A DNA stretch of 54,418 nt. It comes from UBA6921 sp031363085. Its GTDB lineage: Bacteria; Pseudomonadota; Gammaproteobacteria; SG8-11. The stretch covers positions 1 to 54,418 of the forward strand of contig JANLTU010000246.1 of the NCBI GenBank assembly GCA_031363085.1, read 5' to 3'. Under the pieces are notes generated by a model that saw only the letters and a list, made by a program, of their open reading frames with translations, did no database searches and was not told the origin of the DNA. Below, piece by piece: positions 26,274-36,151 of the stretch (the stretch's first letter is position 1; the number at the start of each line of letters is the position of its first letter). The translations under genes were made by a program, and so were the position numbers.

Positions 26274-27092
26274 TTAAATCCGGCAAGTGATACGACGATG
26301 CGATGTCGCGGGGAAATTACGGCGTGTCGCGCGCAGGTAGTTCGGGTCCAACTCGGCAATTGCAAAACCAGAACCGTTCGGCAGCCGGTCTAACATCACG
26401 CCCCACGGGTCGACAATCATGCTGTGGCCGAAGGTCTCGCGGCCATTCAAATGGTAGCCGCCCTGCGCGGGTGCGATGACGTAGCACAAATTTTCAATGG
26501 CACGCGCGCGCACCAGCGTTTCCCAGTGCGCCTTGCCGGTGATGGCGGTAAACGCCGACGGCAGCGCGATCAATTCCACATTCTGATCCAGCATCTGGCG
26601 AAACAATTCCGGGAAACGCAAGTCGTAGCAAATCGCCAAGCCCAGGCGCCCGAACGGTGTGTCCGCCACCACCACCGTGTTGCCGGATTCGATGACGGCA
26701 GACTCGACATAAACTTCTTTGGTTTCTTCAATGCGCACGTCGAACAGATGAATTTTGTCGTAACGTGCAACGCGCTGGCCACGGTCGTCGAACAACAAGC
26801 ACGCAGCGCGCACTTTTTTCGGATCATCCGCCACCAACGGCAGCGTGCCGCCGGCGATCCAGATGCCCAGTTTGCCGGCCTGCTCGGCCAAAAAGTCTTG
26901 AATCGGCCCCTTGCCGAGAGGTTCGCGAATCTTGAGCATATCCTGCGGCGCCATGCCCATGATGGCGAAGTTCTCCGGCAGCACCACCAGCTCGGCACCG
27001 TCTTGCGCCGCCAGCGCGATTAAGCGCCTAGCCTCGATGAGGTTGTAGCTGACATTGGGGCCGGACGCCATCTGCACCGCTGCGACTTTCAT
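26274..27092 (-). CDS. Carbon-nitrogen hydrolase of the nitrilase superfamily (Nit/YbeM-like)
   Basis: 272 residues. The catalytic triad is readable: Glu in VVLPENFAIMG, Lys in RYDKIHLFDV and Cys in LAICYDLRFPELFR. Members close to this group (Nit1/YbeM) hydrolyse deaminated glutathione, a metabolite-repair reaction, which is the most likely role here. Cytoplasmic. A clear GAGGAG site precedes the ATG at 27092. It lies between yhdP and tldD, its usual place in gammaproteobacteria. Confidence 0.9.
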   Translation of the reverse strand: MKVAAVQMASGPNVSYNLIEARRLIALAAQDGAELVVLPENFAIMGMAPQDMLKIREPLGKGPIQDFLAEQAGKLGIWIAGGTLPLVADDPKKVRAACLLFDDRGQRVARYDKIHLFDVRIEETKEVYVESAVIESGNTVVVADTPFGRLGLAICYDLRFPELFRQMLDQNVELIALPSAFTAITGKAHWETLVRARAIENLCYVIAPAQGGYHLNGRETFGHSMIVDPWGVMLDRLPNGSGFAIAELDPNYLRATRRNFPATSHRRITCRI

Positions 27093-27198
27093 TTATTTCT
27101 CCTCGGGGGATGATCACGCGCGCATGCCGACAGGATAGCATCAGCACATTCACTATTTCATCGGCAAGGACTAGGTTTTTAATGAACGTCGGGGGTGG

Positions 27199-30100
27199 CT
27201 ATTCGCTTTCTGGAAAACTCGGCAGTGTCGCGCGCCGTGCGGCAGCGGTAATGCGCTCGACTTTCGGGCTGTCCCAACTGCCGGTGAGGGTGTAATCGAC
27301 GCTAACCGCTTGGTCGATTTGGCTTTGGAAGATTTTGCCTACCACATAAGTCGCTACGCCAACTTGCGGGGACAATGCGGCAATGGCGGTAAGCGCCGGC
27401 ACGCTGGCAGTCAGCTCGGGAATCACATGCACGCGTTGATCGTAATCGCGCTCGGCTAAGCCGACCCGCCCGCTCGCCTGGATTTTCGCGACCGGCCCAT
27501 TCATCGCCAGATTGTTGGTGTAAGCCTCGCCATGTTCAAGGCGGAATTCGCCTTTAATATCGTCGAAGGCAAACCCTTTGGAAAACAGGTCGGAAAAATC
27601 CAGCGACAGCCGGCGCGGTAACGCTTGAATCGACAGCAGCGCGAACAAGCGCTCTGGGCCCACCTTTAATTCCAGCATGCGGCCCTTCTTGAAATCGAGC
27701 GTGAGTTTGCCGTCGATTTTTTCCAGCGCAACCTCGGCCAAAGGCGCGGGCCACGCGGCATGCAGGTTGATGCGCCCGGTGCCTCCGGCGATGCCATTGG
27801 CGTAGCCGAAGCTGTTCATGGTTACGCCGACGTCCTCGCTGATGACATCCAGATCAAAGCGCGACTGATGCTGCTTGCCGTCGTAAGTCCACGCCCCCGA
27901 GCCGTTCACCATGGTCGCGGGGGCGTTCAGCTCCAGCTTGTCGACCCGCCAGCCATAGGCGAACTTGGACGCCGTCATTTGCATGCGGCCGAAGTCGACC
28001 TTGCCATAAACAAAATGATCAGCCTTGAGTTCGACCGCCGGTAACTGGCGCGGATCGAAGTTCGACGTGCTTGCGGCTTCGTTGGGTGTGTAGCGCCAAT
28101 GCGTCAGGTCGATATTGACCGGCGCCTGCGCGATCTCGAACGGCACCCGGATACGACCGGAAAAATCGGCGCTCACGATGGTGGTGCGCCATTCTTTGGC
28201 ACCGCGCACGATCTTGACATGTGCGTCGCTCAAGGACTGGCCGAACGCCAGCAATTGATTGGCATGCACGTCCAGATCGTAGAGCAGATGCGCCGAGGCG
28301 CTCGCCTCGCCCGTACCGCTCGCGCCGAACCAATCGGTGTTCCCGGCAAAGGCACGCCATTGGTCAAGCGAGATTTTTTCCAGGTTGCCGCTGACGCGCA
28401 CGCCGGCGGGTTTGGGCAACGCTACTTTGCCTTCGCCAAAATGAAATTCGCCGCGCGCGATCCGCACCCCGTCGCGCTCGCTGACCAACTGCACCGCACT
28501 ATTGACGCGATCCCCATATTGCACAAAAAGTTTTTGCTCGGTGTCGGTCAGCTCCGCGTTGACTTCGACATACAGCGGCTCACCGGCCGGTTTAGCCAAG
28601 GGCTCGGGCAAACTCACCGCCACGTTGTCCCACAGCGCTTCGACGTGCAGTTTTTTGGCATTGTTGCCGCCGGAATTCAGCGGTAATTTTAGACTGGCCT
28701 GCCAACTTCCCTCGCCCTGAAAATAACGGGCCCAATCAGCGTTAATCCGCGTAATCATTTGGCTGGGCGCCAACACGCCACGACTCTTGATTTGCACCTG
28801 GGCGCCGGCCTTGGCGCGCAGCGTACGAAGCTCTAAGGTCGCCGGTTGCTCCAGCACGCGCGCCTTGATGCGCGCGCCGCGAATGCCGTCGTTATCGATC
28901 ATCAAGGTGCCATTCACCCGCGTGAGCAAATCGCCCCAGTGCCCCAGACTCAAGGCATTGTCATGCAAGCGCGCTTGGGCGCTTACCTTGACATCATGAG
29001 GCAGCGCCCGCCCCAACGGCACCGCCAGATCCAGACGCAATTCGCCGTGGCCGCGCACCAGCACGTCGGTCAAATCACGACCGATCAGCTCGCGCAGCGG
29101 CGGCGCAATTTGTAGAAATGCAAGCTGGTCACGGGTCTCGCCTTTGACATCGCCTGAAATAGTCAAGATAGCGTACTCCGACGCCATGTTTGGAATCGTC
29201 ACCAACACGTTGGACACGGCGGAATTCAGAATTTGCGCGGACTTGCCATACACTTCCATGCTGCTGCCGCTGAACACCAGCTCCGCGTCGATATGGTCGA
29301 TACGCGGCCACTCAGGAAGATAATCCAAGGCCCCGGCGGTGACATCCCCGCGCACTTCGAAACGGCCTTCGCCCTGCGTGAACGGAAACTGGTCGATGCG
29401 ACCATGCACCACCACCCCACCCTGGCTCACGTGGCCTTCCTGCACAGCACGGTCGACCCACGCCACCACGGCGGGCGACATGATGGTGGTTGGCAGGTAG
29501 CGCGAGGTACGATGACCATCGCCGTCTTTAAATGTCGCGACCAGATCCAGATACGGCGCGGTCTGCGTGTTCGGCGCGCTGACTTCCACGCTGGCGTGTA
29601 CTTCCGCATCGACGCTACGCACATTAAGTTCGTCGCCGGCGACGCGCCATGCACCGCTGTCGGGATCGTATTCCCAGTCAAAGCGGCCTTGCACCGACCC
29701 CAGCGGCAGAGCGCCGCGAAACACCTTGGGCAGGTCCAAAGTCGCGCCGGGCGTTGCCAGATCGAAGGCGCCGGAGCGTTCATCCGCCACCAGCAAACCC
29801 GTCACGCCGCTGAAGCCGGGCAAGAGCTTCCATGGCATTACCGTCAGGCCCAGCACGTCAGCATGCACTTGATAATGCGGATGCGTTGCATTGGAACGGA
29901 AGCTGACGGCGACATCATGTGCATCGCCGTGCGGCCGTGCTTGGGTTAAATATTCACGCCATGGGCCCTCGAATTGCGGCAGCGCGACGCTAACCGCCGC
30001 CACATCCTCGACACGCAGAAAACTGAACTGCGTGTCGAGAATCGGCGGCGCGTTCGGGTCACTATGATCGTAGCTGATCCGGGCGCGTGCGTCCGGCCAC

Positions 30101-31101
30101 GCGTGCTCATCACGACTGACGGCCAGATGATTTAAAGTCAAGACCCAACCTGAAGCGCCTCGCCGCCACTGCAACTGCGTTCCCAGCCGCGCAAAGCGCG
30201 CCGCCGGCAACTCCTCGCCGGCGCCACCCAAGGTGACTTTGCGCACGGCAAATTCGCCGCTCAATTGGCTTAAACCGCGCTCCCAATGGCCCCATAGCTG
30301 TACGTCTGCGCTGCCGGATTTCACTGGGAAAATATCTGTCTCTGTCCACTGCTTTACGAGACCGGCGAGTTCAATTTGTTTGCCGCCAAGATAGGAGGTG
30401 CCGGTCCAGGTTTGTGGTTGCAGCGGATCGCCCGTCACATCAAGTCCGAATACGACTTGCGCACCGACCGCGTCGGGCAAGGTCAGGCTGCCTTCCATCC
30501 GGTGGCGCTGCGCTTCGTTACGCAGCCGCAGGTTGACATGGGTAAAGTGCAGCACTGCCGCATCGTTGCGCAAATCGCGCCAGTCCACGGAACTGTCTTC
30601 GATCTGCCACTGCAACGCTCCAAACAACCATTGCTTCACCACGGCGGCGTCTGAAGTCGTGTCGCCGCTCGCGACATTGCCCAACCCGGCGATACGCAAG
30701 TTGCCTTCCGGCAGTCGCTCAACCACCAACTGCACACCGGAAACCGCCACGCCGCTCAAGCCCAGACGGCCGTAACGCAGCAGCGACCACACGTCGAAAT
30801 TCAAACGCGCCAAAGCGAAACGACTGATTTCTTGCTCGCCGCGCGCATCCAGAATGCGCACGTCCTTGACCACCAGTTGCGGGCCGAAGCGATGCCAATC
30901 GGCATCCAGACGCCCGATGCGCACCGGCGTTTGCAACGTCGTGCTGAGCAGTTGTTCGACCTGTTGAGTGTATTGATGCGCTTGCGGCAACAACCAACGC
31001 GCCGCCGTTAGCGCCGTAGCGAAAACAACGAGAAGAAATAATAAGGTGTACCCGACGGTGCACCCAAGGAGGCTAAGCGCTCGCTTCATTGCGGTAGTCA
31101 T
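27199..31101 (-). CDS. yhdP: YhdP-family AsmA-like envelope protein
   Basis: 1300 residues. An N-terminal membrane anchor (LLGCTVGYTLLFLLVVFATAL, residues about 10-31) is followed by a long beta-rich periplasmic region of the DUF3971 type, with an AsmA-like C-terminal part (GKLTLDFKKGRMLELKVGPE, SLDFSDLFSKGFAFDDIKGE). Known relatives (YhdP, TamB, YdbH) are bridge-like proteins that move phospholipid to the outer membrane. Length and gene position next to rng match YhdP. It starts 63 bases after rng; the 106 bases downstream hold no visible feature. Confidence 0.93.
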   Translation of the reverse strand: MTTAMKRALSLLGCTVGYTLLFLLVVFATALTAARWLLPQAHQYTQQVEQLLSTTLQTPVRIGRLDADWHRFGPQLVVKDVRILDARGEQEISRFALARLNFDVWSLLRYGRLGLSGVAVSGVQLVVERLPEGNLRIAGLGNVASGDTTSDAAVVKQWLFGALQWQIEDSSVDWRDLRNDAAVLHFTHVNLRLRNEAQRHRMEGSLTLPDAVGAQVVFGLDVTGDPLQPQTWTGTSYLGGKQIELAGLVKQWTETDIFPVKSGSADVQLWGHWERGLSQLSGEFAVRKVTLGGAGEELPAARFARLGTQLQWRRGASGWVLTLNHLAVSRDEHAWPDARARISYDHSDPNAPPILDTQFSFLRVEDVAAVSVALPQFEGPWREYLTQARPHGDAHDVAVSFRSNATHPHYQVHADVLGLTVMPWKLLPGFSGVTGLLVADERSGAFDLATPGATLDLPKVFRGALPLGSVQGRFDWEYDPDSGAWRVAGDELNVRSVDAEVHASVEVSAPNTQTAPYLDLVATFKDGDGHRTSRYLPTTIMSPAVVAWVDRAVQEGHVSQGGVVVHGRIDQFPFTQGEGRFEVRGDVTAGALDYLPEWPRIDHIDAELVFSGSSMEVYGKSAQILNSAVSNVLVTIPNMASEYAILTISGDVKGETRDQLAFLQIAPPLRELIGRDLTDVLVRGHGELRLDLAVPLGRALPHDVKVSAQARLHDNALSLGHWGDLLTRVNGTLMIDNDGIRGARIKARVLEQPATLELRTLRAKAGAQVQIKSRGVLAPSQMITRINADWARYFQGEGSWQASLKLPLNSGGNNAKKLHVEALWDNVAVSLPEPLAKPAGEPLYVEVNAELTDTEQKLFVQYGDRVNSAVQLVSERDGVRIARGEFHFGEGKVALPKPAGVRVSGNLEKISLDQWRAFAGNTDWFGASGTGEASASAHLLYDLDVHANQLLAFGQSLSDAHVKIVRGAKEWRTTIVSADFSGRIRVPFEIAQAPVNIDLTHWRYTPNEAASTSNFDPRQLPAVELKADHFVYGKVDFGRMQMTASKFAYGWRVDKLELNAPATMVNGSGAWTYDGKQHQSRFDLDVISEDVGVTMNSFGYANGIAGGTGRINLHAAWPAPLAEVALEKIDGKLTLDFKKGRMLELKVGPERLFALLSIQALPRRLSLDFSDLFSKGFAFDDIKGEFRLEHGEAYTNNLAMNGPVAKIQASGRVGLAERDYDQRVHVIPELTASVPALTAIAALSPQVGVATYVVGKIFQSQIDQAVSVDYTLTGSWDSPKVERITAAARRATLPSFPESE

Positions 31102-31164
31102 CCGGGTTAAAGTCGTCGCAATTACTCCGACTTTACCCTCTATCCATCACCCAAAACCCGAGCC

Positions 31165-32655
31165 TTATAATAACACGACGTCGAACTGCTCCTGCGCATA
31201 CTGTGTCTCGACTTGAAAGGTCACCGACTTGCCGATGAAGGTTTCCAGCTCAGCGACGCTGGCAGATTCTTCGTCCAGCATGCGGTCCGCAACTTCCTGC
31301 GATGCCAGCACCAGAAAACGTTGCGCCTCGTACTGGCGCGCTTCGCGCAGAATCTCGCGGAAAATCTCGTAACAAATGGTCTCGGCGGTCTTGATCGAGC
31401 CACGTCCCTGGCAGGTCGGGCAGGTCTCGCACAGAATATGCGCCAGACTTTCGCGCGTGCGCTTACGCGTCATCTCCACCAGCCCGAGGTTAGATACTTC
31501 ACTGATCTGGCTCTTGGCATGATCTTTTTCGAGCTTCTTTTCCAGCGCGCGCAGCACCTGGCGGCGGTGCTCAGCGTCCTGCATGTCGATGAAGTCGATG
31601 ATGATGATGCCACCCAGATTGCGTAGCCGCAGTTGCCGCACGATCGATTGGGCCGCTTCCAGATTGGTCTTAAAAATCGTTTCTTCCAGGTTACGGCTGC
31701 CAACAAAGGCGCCGGTATTGACATCAATAGTGGTCATCGCCTCGGTCTGGTCGATGATCAAATAGCCGCCGGACTTGAGCTGCACTTTGCGTTCCAGTGA
31801 TTTCTGGATTTCGTCTTCCACGCCGTACAGGTCGAAGATCGGCCGCTCGCCCGGATAGTGTTCAATGCGCGGCGCCAGCTCGGGAATAAACTTGGTCGCG
31901 AACTTCACCACTTTTTGATAGGTCTCGCGCGAATCGATGCGCACTTTTTCCACATCACTGCCGACCATGTCGCGCATGGTGCGCATCGCCAAACGCAAAT
32001 CTTCGTGGATCAGCGTGCCGGGCGCTTCGGTGCGCGCGCGTTCCTGAATCGAAGCCCAGACTTTATGCAAGAACGCCATGTCGGCATGAAACGCCTCTTC
32101 GAGCGCACCGTCACCCACGGTGCGCACGATGTAGCCGGCTTGCGGAAATTGCGGCGCGTACTTGGCAAGCAATTCTTTCAAGCGCTGACGCTCAACCTCG
32201 CTTTCGATTTTTTGCGACACGCCGATGTGTTTCAACTCCGGCATCAACACTAGAAAGCGCGCCGGGATCGAAATCTCCGTGGTCAGACGCGCGCCCTTGC
32301 TGCCCAGCGGATCTTTGACCACCTGCACCAGGATGCTTTGGCCTTCATGCACCAGCTCGGTGATCGGCTTGTGCTCGCCGCGCTCCAGCGGCTTGTCTTC
32401 ACTAGGCACTTCCGAATCCGCAAGTTCCGGCACCAAAATATCGGAAGCATGCAGAAACGCAGCACGCTCCAGCCCGATATCGATAAACGCCGCCTGCATG
32501 CCGGGCAACACCCGCGCCACACGGCCTTTGTAAATATTGCTGACCAGACCCAAACGGCTGGTGCGTTCGACATAGATTTCTTGCAACACACCGTTTTCAA
32601 GCACCGCGACGCGCGTTTCGCGCGGCGTGACGTTGATCAGGATTTCTTCGCTCAT
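31165..32655 (-). CDS. rng: Ribonuclease G
   Basis: 496 residues, typical of RNase G and lacking the long C-terminal scaffold of RNase E. An N-terminal S1 RNA-binding domain (SNIYKGRVARVLPGMQAAFI, DIGLERAAFLH) is followed by the catalytic part with TTIDVNTGAFVGSRN and IIIDFIDM, whose aspartates bind magnesium. The zinc-link cysteines are CETCPTCQGRG. It processes the 5' end of 16S rRNA and some mRNAs. It starts three bases after maf, so the two are in one transcript. Confidence 0.97.
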   Translation of the reverse strand: MSEEILINVTPRETRVAVLENGVLQEIYVERTSRLGLVSNIYKGRVARVLPGMQAAFIDIGLERAAFLHASDILVPELADSEVPSEDKPLERGEHKPITELVHEGQSILVQVVKDPLGSKGARLTTEISIPARFLVLMPELKHIGVSQKIESEVERQRLKELLAKYAPQFPQAGYIVRTVGDGALEEAFHADMAFLHKVWASIQERARTEAPGTLIHEDLRLAMRTMRDMVGSDVEKVRIDSRETYQKVVKFATKFIPELAPRIEHYPGERPIFDLYGVEDEIQKSLERKVQLKSGGYLIIDQTEAMTTIDVNTGAFVGSRNLEETIFKTNLEAAQSIVRQLRLRNLGGIIIIDFIDMQDAEHRRQVLRALEKKLEKDHAKSQISEVSNLGLVEMTRKRTRESLAHILCETCPTCQGRGSIKTAETICYEIFREILREARQYEAQRFLVLASQEVADRMLDEESASVAELETFIGKSVTFQVETQYAQEQFDVVLL

Positions 32656-32658
32656 TTT

Positions 32659-33264
32659 TTATTCTCTCGATCCGGTCAACACGTCAATGCCAAACTGGCG
32701 CAACAACTCCGCTGTTTCAAATATCGGCAAGCCCATCACGCCGGAATAGCTGCCTTCGAGATGCTTGATGAACACCGCACCCATCCCCTGCACCGCGTAG
32801 CCACCGGCTTTGTCGCTCGGCTCGCCGCTATTCCAATAAGCGGCACGCTCCTGTGGCGTTGTGCTGCGCAAGCCGACCATGCTGCGACTCACGCGCAATA
32901 CTTCAACCTCACCATACACCAAGGCCACGGCACTGAGCACTTCATGCGTGCGTCCCGACAGGCGTTCGAGCATCGCAAGCCCGGCGTTACGGTCGGCAGG
33001 CTTACCAAGAATTGCGCCGTCCAATACCACCTCGGTATCCGCGCCCAACACTGCGCACGGTTCGTGCGCCGGCAGTCGCTGCCACACCGCGCGCGCTTTT
33101 GCCAAGGCCACACGCTGAACGTAATCCACAGCGGCTTCACCGGGCGCGGGCGTTTCTTCCGAATTCGACACCACGACGCGAAACCGCACGCCGATTTGTT
33201 GCAGCAATTCGCGCCGGCGTGGGGAGGCGGAGGCGAGGATGATCTGGGAATTTGTGGACGACAT
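32659..33264 (-). CDS. maf: Maf-family nucleotide pyrophosphatase
   Basis: 201 residues from ATG at 33264. The frame is open to 33471, but the first 69 residues are Arg/Ala-rich shadow of rlmH. Family motifs are LASASPRRRELLQQIG at the N-terminus, LGADTEVVLDG with the catalytic Asp, and DKAGGYAVQGMGA. Maf proteins hydrolyse non-canonical or modified nucleoside triphosphates such as dTTP/UTP analogues. Its start lies five bases after rlmH, and its end three bases before rng. Confidence 0.95.
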   Translation of the reverse strand: MSSTNSQIILASASPRRRELLQQIGVRFRVVVSNSEETPAPGEAAVDYVQRVALAKARAVWQRLPAHEPCAVLGADTEVVLDGAILGKPADRNAGLAMLERLSGRTHEVLSAVALVYGEVEVLRVSRSMVGLRSTTPQERAAYWNSGEPSDKAGGYAVQGMGAVFIKHLEGSYSGVMGLPIFETAELLRQFGIDVLTGSRE

Positions 33265-33269
33265 GCAGC

Positions 33270-33743
33270 CTAATCGCCGCGATGATAGGGATGATTTTTC
33301 AGGATTGTCCACGCGCGATACAACTGCTCGGCCAGCACCACGCGCACCAGCGGATGCGGCAACGTCAGCCGCGACAACGACCAGCGTTGCGACGCGCGTT
33401 CGACGCAGCGGGCATCCAAGCCTTCCGGACCGCCGACCAGCAACGCGACATCGCTGCCGCCGTGCAGCCAAATGTCAAGCTCGCGCGCCAGCTCTTCGGT
33501 ACTCCACGCCTTGCCCAGCACGTCCAGCGCCAGCACACGGGCGCCTTTGGGAATCGCGGCGAGAATCTTGTCACCCTCTTTGTGCAGCACCTGCTGCACG
33601 TCGACATTTTTGCCGCGCTTCTGCGCGGCAATTTCCACCAATTGCAAGGCGCATTCATGCGGCAAGCGTTTGGCGAACTCTTCGTAACCCTGCGTGACCC
33701 AGGCGGGCATGCGTTGACCGACGGCGATCAGGTGGATGCGCAT
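33270..33743 (-). CDS. rlmH: 23S rRNA pseudouridine-1915 N3-methyltransferase
   Basis: 157 residues, complete. RlmH is a SPOUT methyltransferase that modifies pseudouridine 1915 of 23S rRNA in the assembled 70S ribosome. Typical segments are MRIHLIAVGQRMPAWV, VALLVGGPEGLD (SAM-binding knot) and the C-terminal LYRAWTILKNHPYHR. It lies 25 bases after rsfS, in the conserved nadD-rsfS-rlmH order. Confidence 0.97.
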   Translation of the reverse strand: MRIHLIAVGQRMPAWVTQGYEEFAKRLPHECALQLVEIAAQKRGKNVDVQQVLHKEGDKILAAIPKGARVLALDVLGKAWSTEELARELDIWLHGGSDVALLVGGPEGLDARCVERASQRWSLSRLTLPHPLVRVVLAEQLYRAWTILKNHPYHRGD

Positions 33744-33768
33744 TTAAATCTAACAACGAATGCGCCCA

Positions 33769-34122
33769 CTAACGTCGCTGCGCAACCGGCGTGGCCAGAT
33801 TGTCGCCCGACCATAAACGTTCCAAGTCGTAGAAGGCGCGCACCTCGGGCAACATCACGTGCACCACCACGTCGCCCAGATCGACGAGCACCCAATCGCC
33901 GACGCGCGCGCCTTCCATACCCAAAGGCCGCACACCCGCCTCCTTGGATTTTTCGAACACGTTGGCGGCGAGCGAACGCGTTTGCCGTTCGGTCTTGCCG
34001 CTGGCGATCACCATCACGTCGGTGATGCCGGTGAGGCCGCGCACATCGAGCACGCGAATATCCACCGCCTTGATGTCTTCCAGGGCATCCACCACGACTT
34101 TTACCAGTGCTTCAGTATTCAC
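33769..34122 (-). CDS. rsfS: Ribosomal silencing factor RsfS
   Basis: 117 residues of the Iojap/DUF143 family. RsfS binds ribosomal protein L14 on the 50S subunit and blocks joining with 30S when nutrients are scarce. Diagnostic stretches are DIRVLDVRGLTGITDVMV, SGKTERQTRSLA and GDWVLVDLGDVVVHVM. Its ATG overlaps the last codons of nadD, indicating coupled translation. Confidence 0.96.
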   Translation of the reverse strand: MNTEALVKVVVDALEDIKAVDIRVLDVRGLTGITDVMVIASGKTERQTRSLAANVFEKSKEAGVRPLGMEGARVGDWVLVDLGDVVVHVMLPEVRAFYDLERLWSGDNLATPVAQRR

Positions 34123-34772
34123 GCGCCACCTGCTGCTTTGCTGTAAAGAGTTTGACTGCGAATGTAATCGTACACCGCATCGGGAACCAGATAGCGCACG
34201 CTTTTACCCTGCCGCAGCAACGTGCGAATGCGCGACGACGACAAATCAAACTGGCTGACTTGCGCAAAAAATAATTGCCCACCCGCGATGTCGCGCAGGC
34301 TACCGACGTCAACCGTGGTGTGTTCCTGAACCAAGCGCGCCAGTTCGGCATTGCCAATTTGCCCGGTGGGGTTCCAGCCGGGGCGATACACCACGACCAG
34401 ATGCGCCAGGCCGAGAATTTCCTGCCAGCGGTGCCAGGTATCGAAATTAACGAATTGGTCCGCGCCGATGATCAAGCACAAGGGCACGCGCGGGAATTTT
34501 TCACGCAGCGACTGCAAGGTGTAGAACGTATAACACGGCCCTTCGCGCTGTATCTCGCGCTCGTCGATGATCAGGCCCGGCTCATCCGCAATGGCCAGCC
34601 GCAACATCGCCACACGCTGTTCTGCGCTTGCAACCGGGGCCGTACGGTGCGGCGGTTGGCCACAGGGGAAAAAACGCAGCTCATGCAAATCCAACAGGTC
34701 ACGCACTTCCACCGCCGTGCGCAGATGAGCCAGATGGATAGGATCGAAAGAGCCGCCGAGGATGCCGATCAT
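34119..34772 (-). CDS. nadD: Nicotinate-mononucleotide adenylyltransferase
   Basis: 217 residues. It adenylates nicotinate mononucleotide to deamido-NAD. The nucleotidyltransferase motif is GILGGSFDPIHLAHLRTAV (HxxH) and the C-terminal motif is LSSSRIRTLL, matching the ISSTxIR signature. Complete, with ATG at 34772. Between it and the upstream proA gene lies an 81-base palindromic repeat. Confidence 0.96.
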   Translation of the reverse strand: MIGILGGSFDPIHLAHLRTAVEVRDLLDLHELRFFPCGQPPHRTAPVASAEQRVAMLRLAIADEPGLIIDEREIQREGPCYTFYTLQSLREKFPRVPLCLIIGADQFVNFDTWHRWQEILGLAHLVVVYRPGWNPTGQIGNAELARLVQEHTTVDVGSLRDIAGGQLFFAQVSQFDLSSSRIRTLLRQGKSVRYLVPDAVYDYIRSQTLYSKAAGGA

Positions 34773-34782
34773 GGGAAAAGCA

Positions 34783-34863
34783 ATGGTGAATGTTGAATTT
34801 TGAATGTTGAATTTTGGAGTGCGCTTTGTGCACGCGTTTCATTCATCATTAAACATTCACCAT
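34783..34863. repeat. Palindromic repeat between proA and nadD
   Basis: Arms ATGGTGAATGTT (34783-34794) and AACATTCACCAT (34852-34863) are perfect reverse complements. The space between holds a second TGAATGTTGAATTTT copy and a GAGTGCGCTTTGTGCAC core. The arms and core resemble the element between ureA and ureB (50826-50907), which also combines a GTGAATGTT-type arm with a GAGTGCGC core. It ends three bases from the proA stop. Confidence 0.75.
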
Positions 34864-34866
34864 GCA

Positions 34867-36123
34867 TCATTGCCGTATCTGTCCGTCGCCGAACACCACA
34901 AATTTTTGCGAGGTCAGCCCTTCCAAACCCACCGGTCCGCGTGCGTGGATTTTGTCGGTGCTGATACCGATTTCAGCGCCCAGTCCGTATTCGAAGCCGT
35001 CGGCGAAGCGTGTGGATGCGTTGACCATCACCGAGCTGGAATCCACTTCGGCCAGGAAGCGGCGCGCGCGCGTCAGGTCTTCGGTGACGATGGCGTCGGT
35101 GTGTTGCGAACCGTAGGTGTTGATGTGTTCGATGGCTGCGTCGAGCCCGCTAACCACGCGGACCGACAAAATCGGCGCGAGATATTCGGTACCCCAGTCG
35201 GCTTCGGTTGCAAGCTTGGCGCCTTTGACGAGGGCGCGCGTCTTGTCACAACCGCGCAGCTCCACGCTTTTGTCTTGATACATGGCGGCAAGCTTGGGCA
35301 ACACCTGTGCAGCAATGCCTTCCGCCACCAGCAAGGTTTCCATCGCGTTGCACACGCCGTAGCGATGCGTCTTGGCATTGAATGCAATCGGGATCGCCTT
35401 GGCCAGATCGGCCTTGTCGTCGATGTACACGTGGCAGATGCCGTCGAGGTGTTTGATCACCGGCACGCGCGCTTCGCGGCTGACCATTTCGATCAAACCT
35501 TTGCCGCCGCGCGGCACGATCACATCGACGTAACTCACGAGCTTGACTAATTCATTCACCGCTGCGCGCTCGGTGGTCTCGATCACCTGCACCGCGTCAT
35601 CAGGCAACTCCGCCGCCCGCAGCCCGGCACGGATGCACGCCGCAATAGCCTGATTGGAGTGATACGCCTCGGAGCCGCCGCGCAGAATGGTCGCGTTGCC
35701 GGACTTCAAACACAGCGCCGCCGCATCCGCCGTTACGTTGGGACGCGACTCGTAAATAATGCCGATCACGCCCAAGGGCACGCGCATCTTTCCAACTTGA
35801 ATCCCCGATGGTCGGTAATTCAAATTGGTGATCTCGCCGATGGGATCGGCGAGCGCCGCCACTTGGCGCACGCCGTCGGCCATGGCGGCGATACGCGCGT
35901 CGTTCAATTCCAGACGATCCAGCAACGCCGCATCCAGACCGGACTGTTTGCCGGCCTCCATGTCTTTGCGATTTGCCGCAAGCAACTGCGCGCGACTGCT
36001 TTCTATCGCTGCCGCCATCGCCAACAATGCGGTATTTTTTCGCGCTGTGCTCGCACGCGCTAACACCCGCGACGCTGCGCGTGCACGTTGGCCAAGTTGG
36101 GTCATGTAGTCGGGAATGTTCAT
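34867..36123 (-). CDS. proA: Gamma-glutamyl phosphate reductase
   Basis: 418 residues, full length. It reduces gamma-glutamyl phosphate to glutamate semialdehyde in proline synthesis. The catalytic cysteine is in HLDGICHVYIDDKADL. Other family segments are VPLGVIGIIYESRPNVT and ALCLKSGNATILRGG. No proB is adjacent. It lies between the hicAB module and nadD on the minus strand, 28 bases after hicB. Confidence 0.97.
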   Translation of the reverse strand: MNIPDYMTQLGQRARAASRVLARASTARKNTALLAMAAAIESSRAQLLAANRKDMEAGKQSGLDAALLDRLELNDARIAAMADGVRQVAALADPIGEITNLNYRPSGIQVGKMRVPLGVIGIIYESRPNVTADAAALCLKSGNATILRGGSEAYHSNQAIAACIRAGLRAAELPDDAVQVIETTERAAVNELVKLVSYVDVIVPRGGKGLIEMVSREARVPVIKHLDGICHVYIDDKADLAKAIPIAFNAKTHRYGVCNAMETLLVAEGIAAQVLPKLAAMYQDKSVELRGCDKTRALVKGAKLATEADWGTEYLAPILSVRVVSGLDAAIEHINTYGSQHTDAIVTEDLTRARRFLAEVDSSSVMVNASTRFADGFEYGLGAEIGISTDKIHARGPVGLEGLTSQKFVVFGDGQIRQ

Positions 36124-36151
36124 GTTTGAAAACTCCTGCGTTAGATGGCCA

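Noticed and set aside
33265..33471. Longer Maf protein
   Set aside because: The first 69 residues are Arg/Ala-rich and overlap rlmH in another frame; LASASPRRRELL starts normally after ATG 33264.
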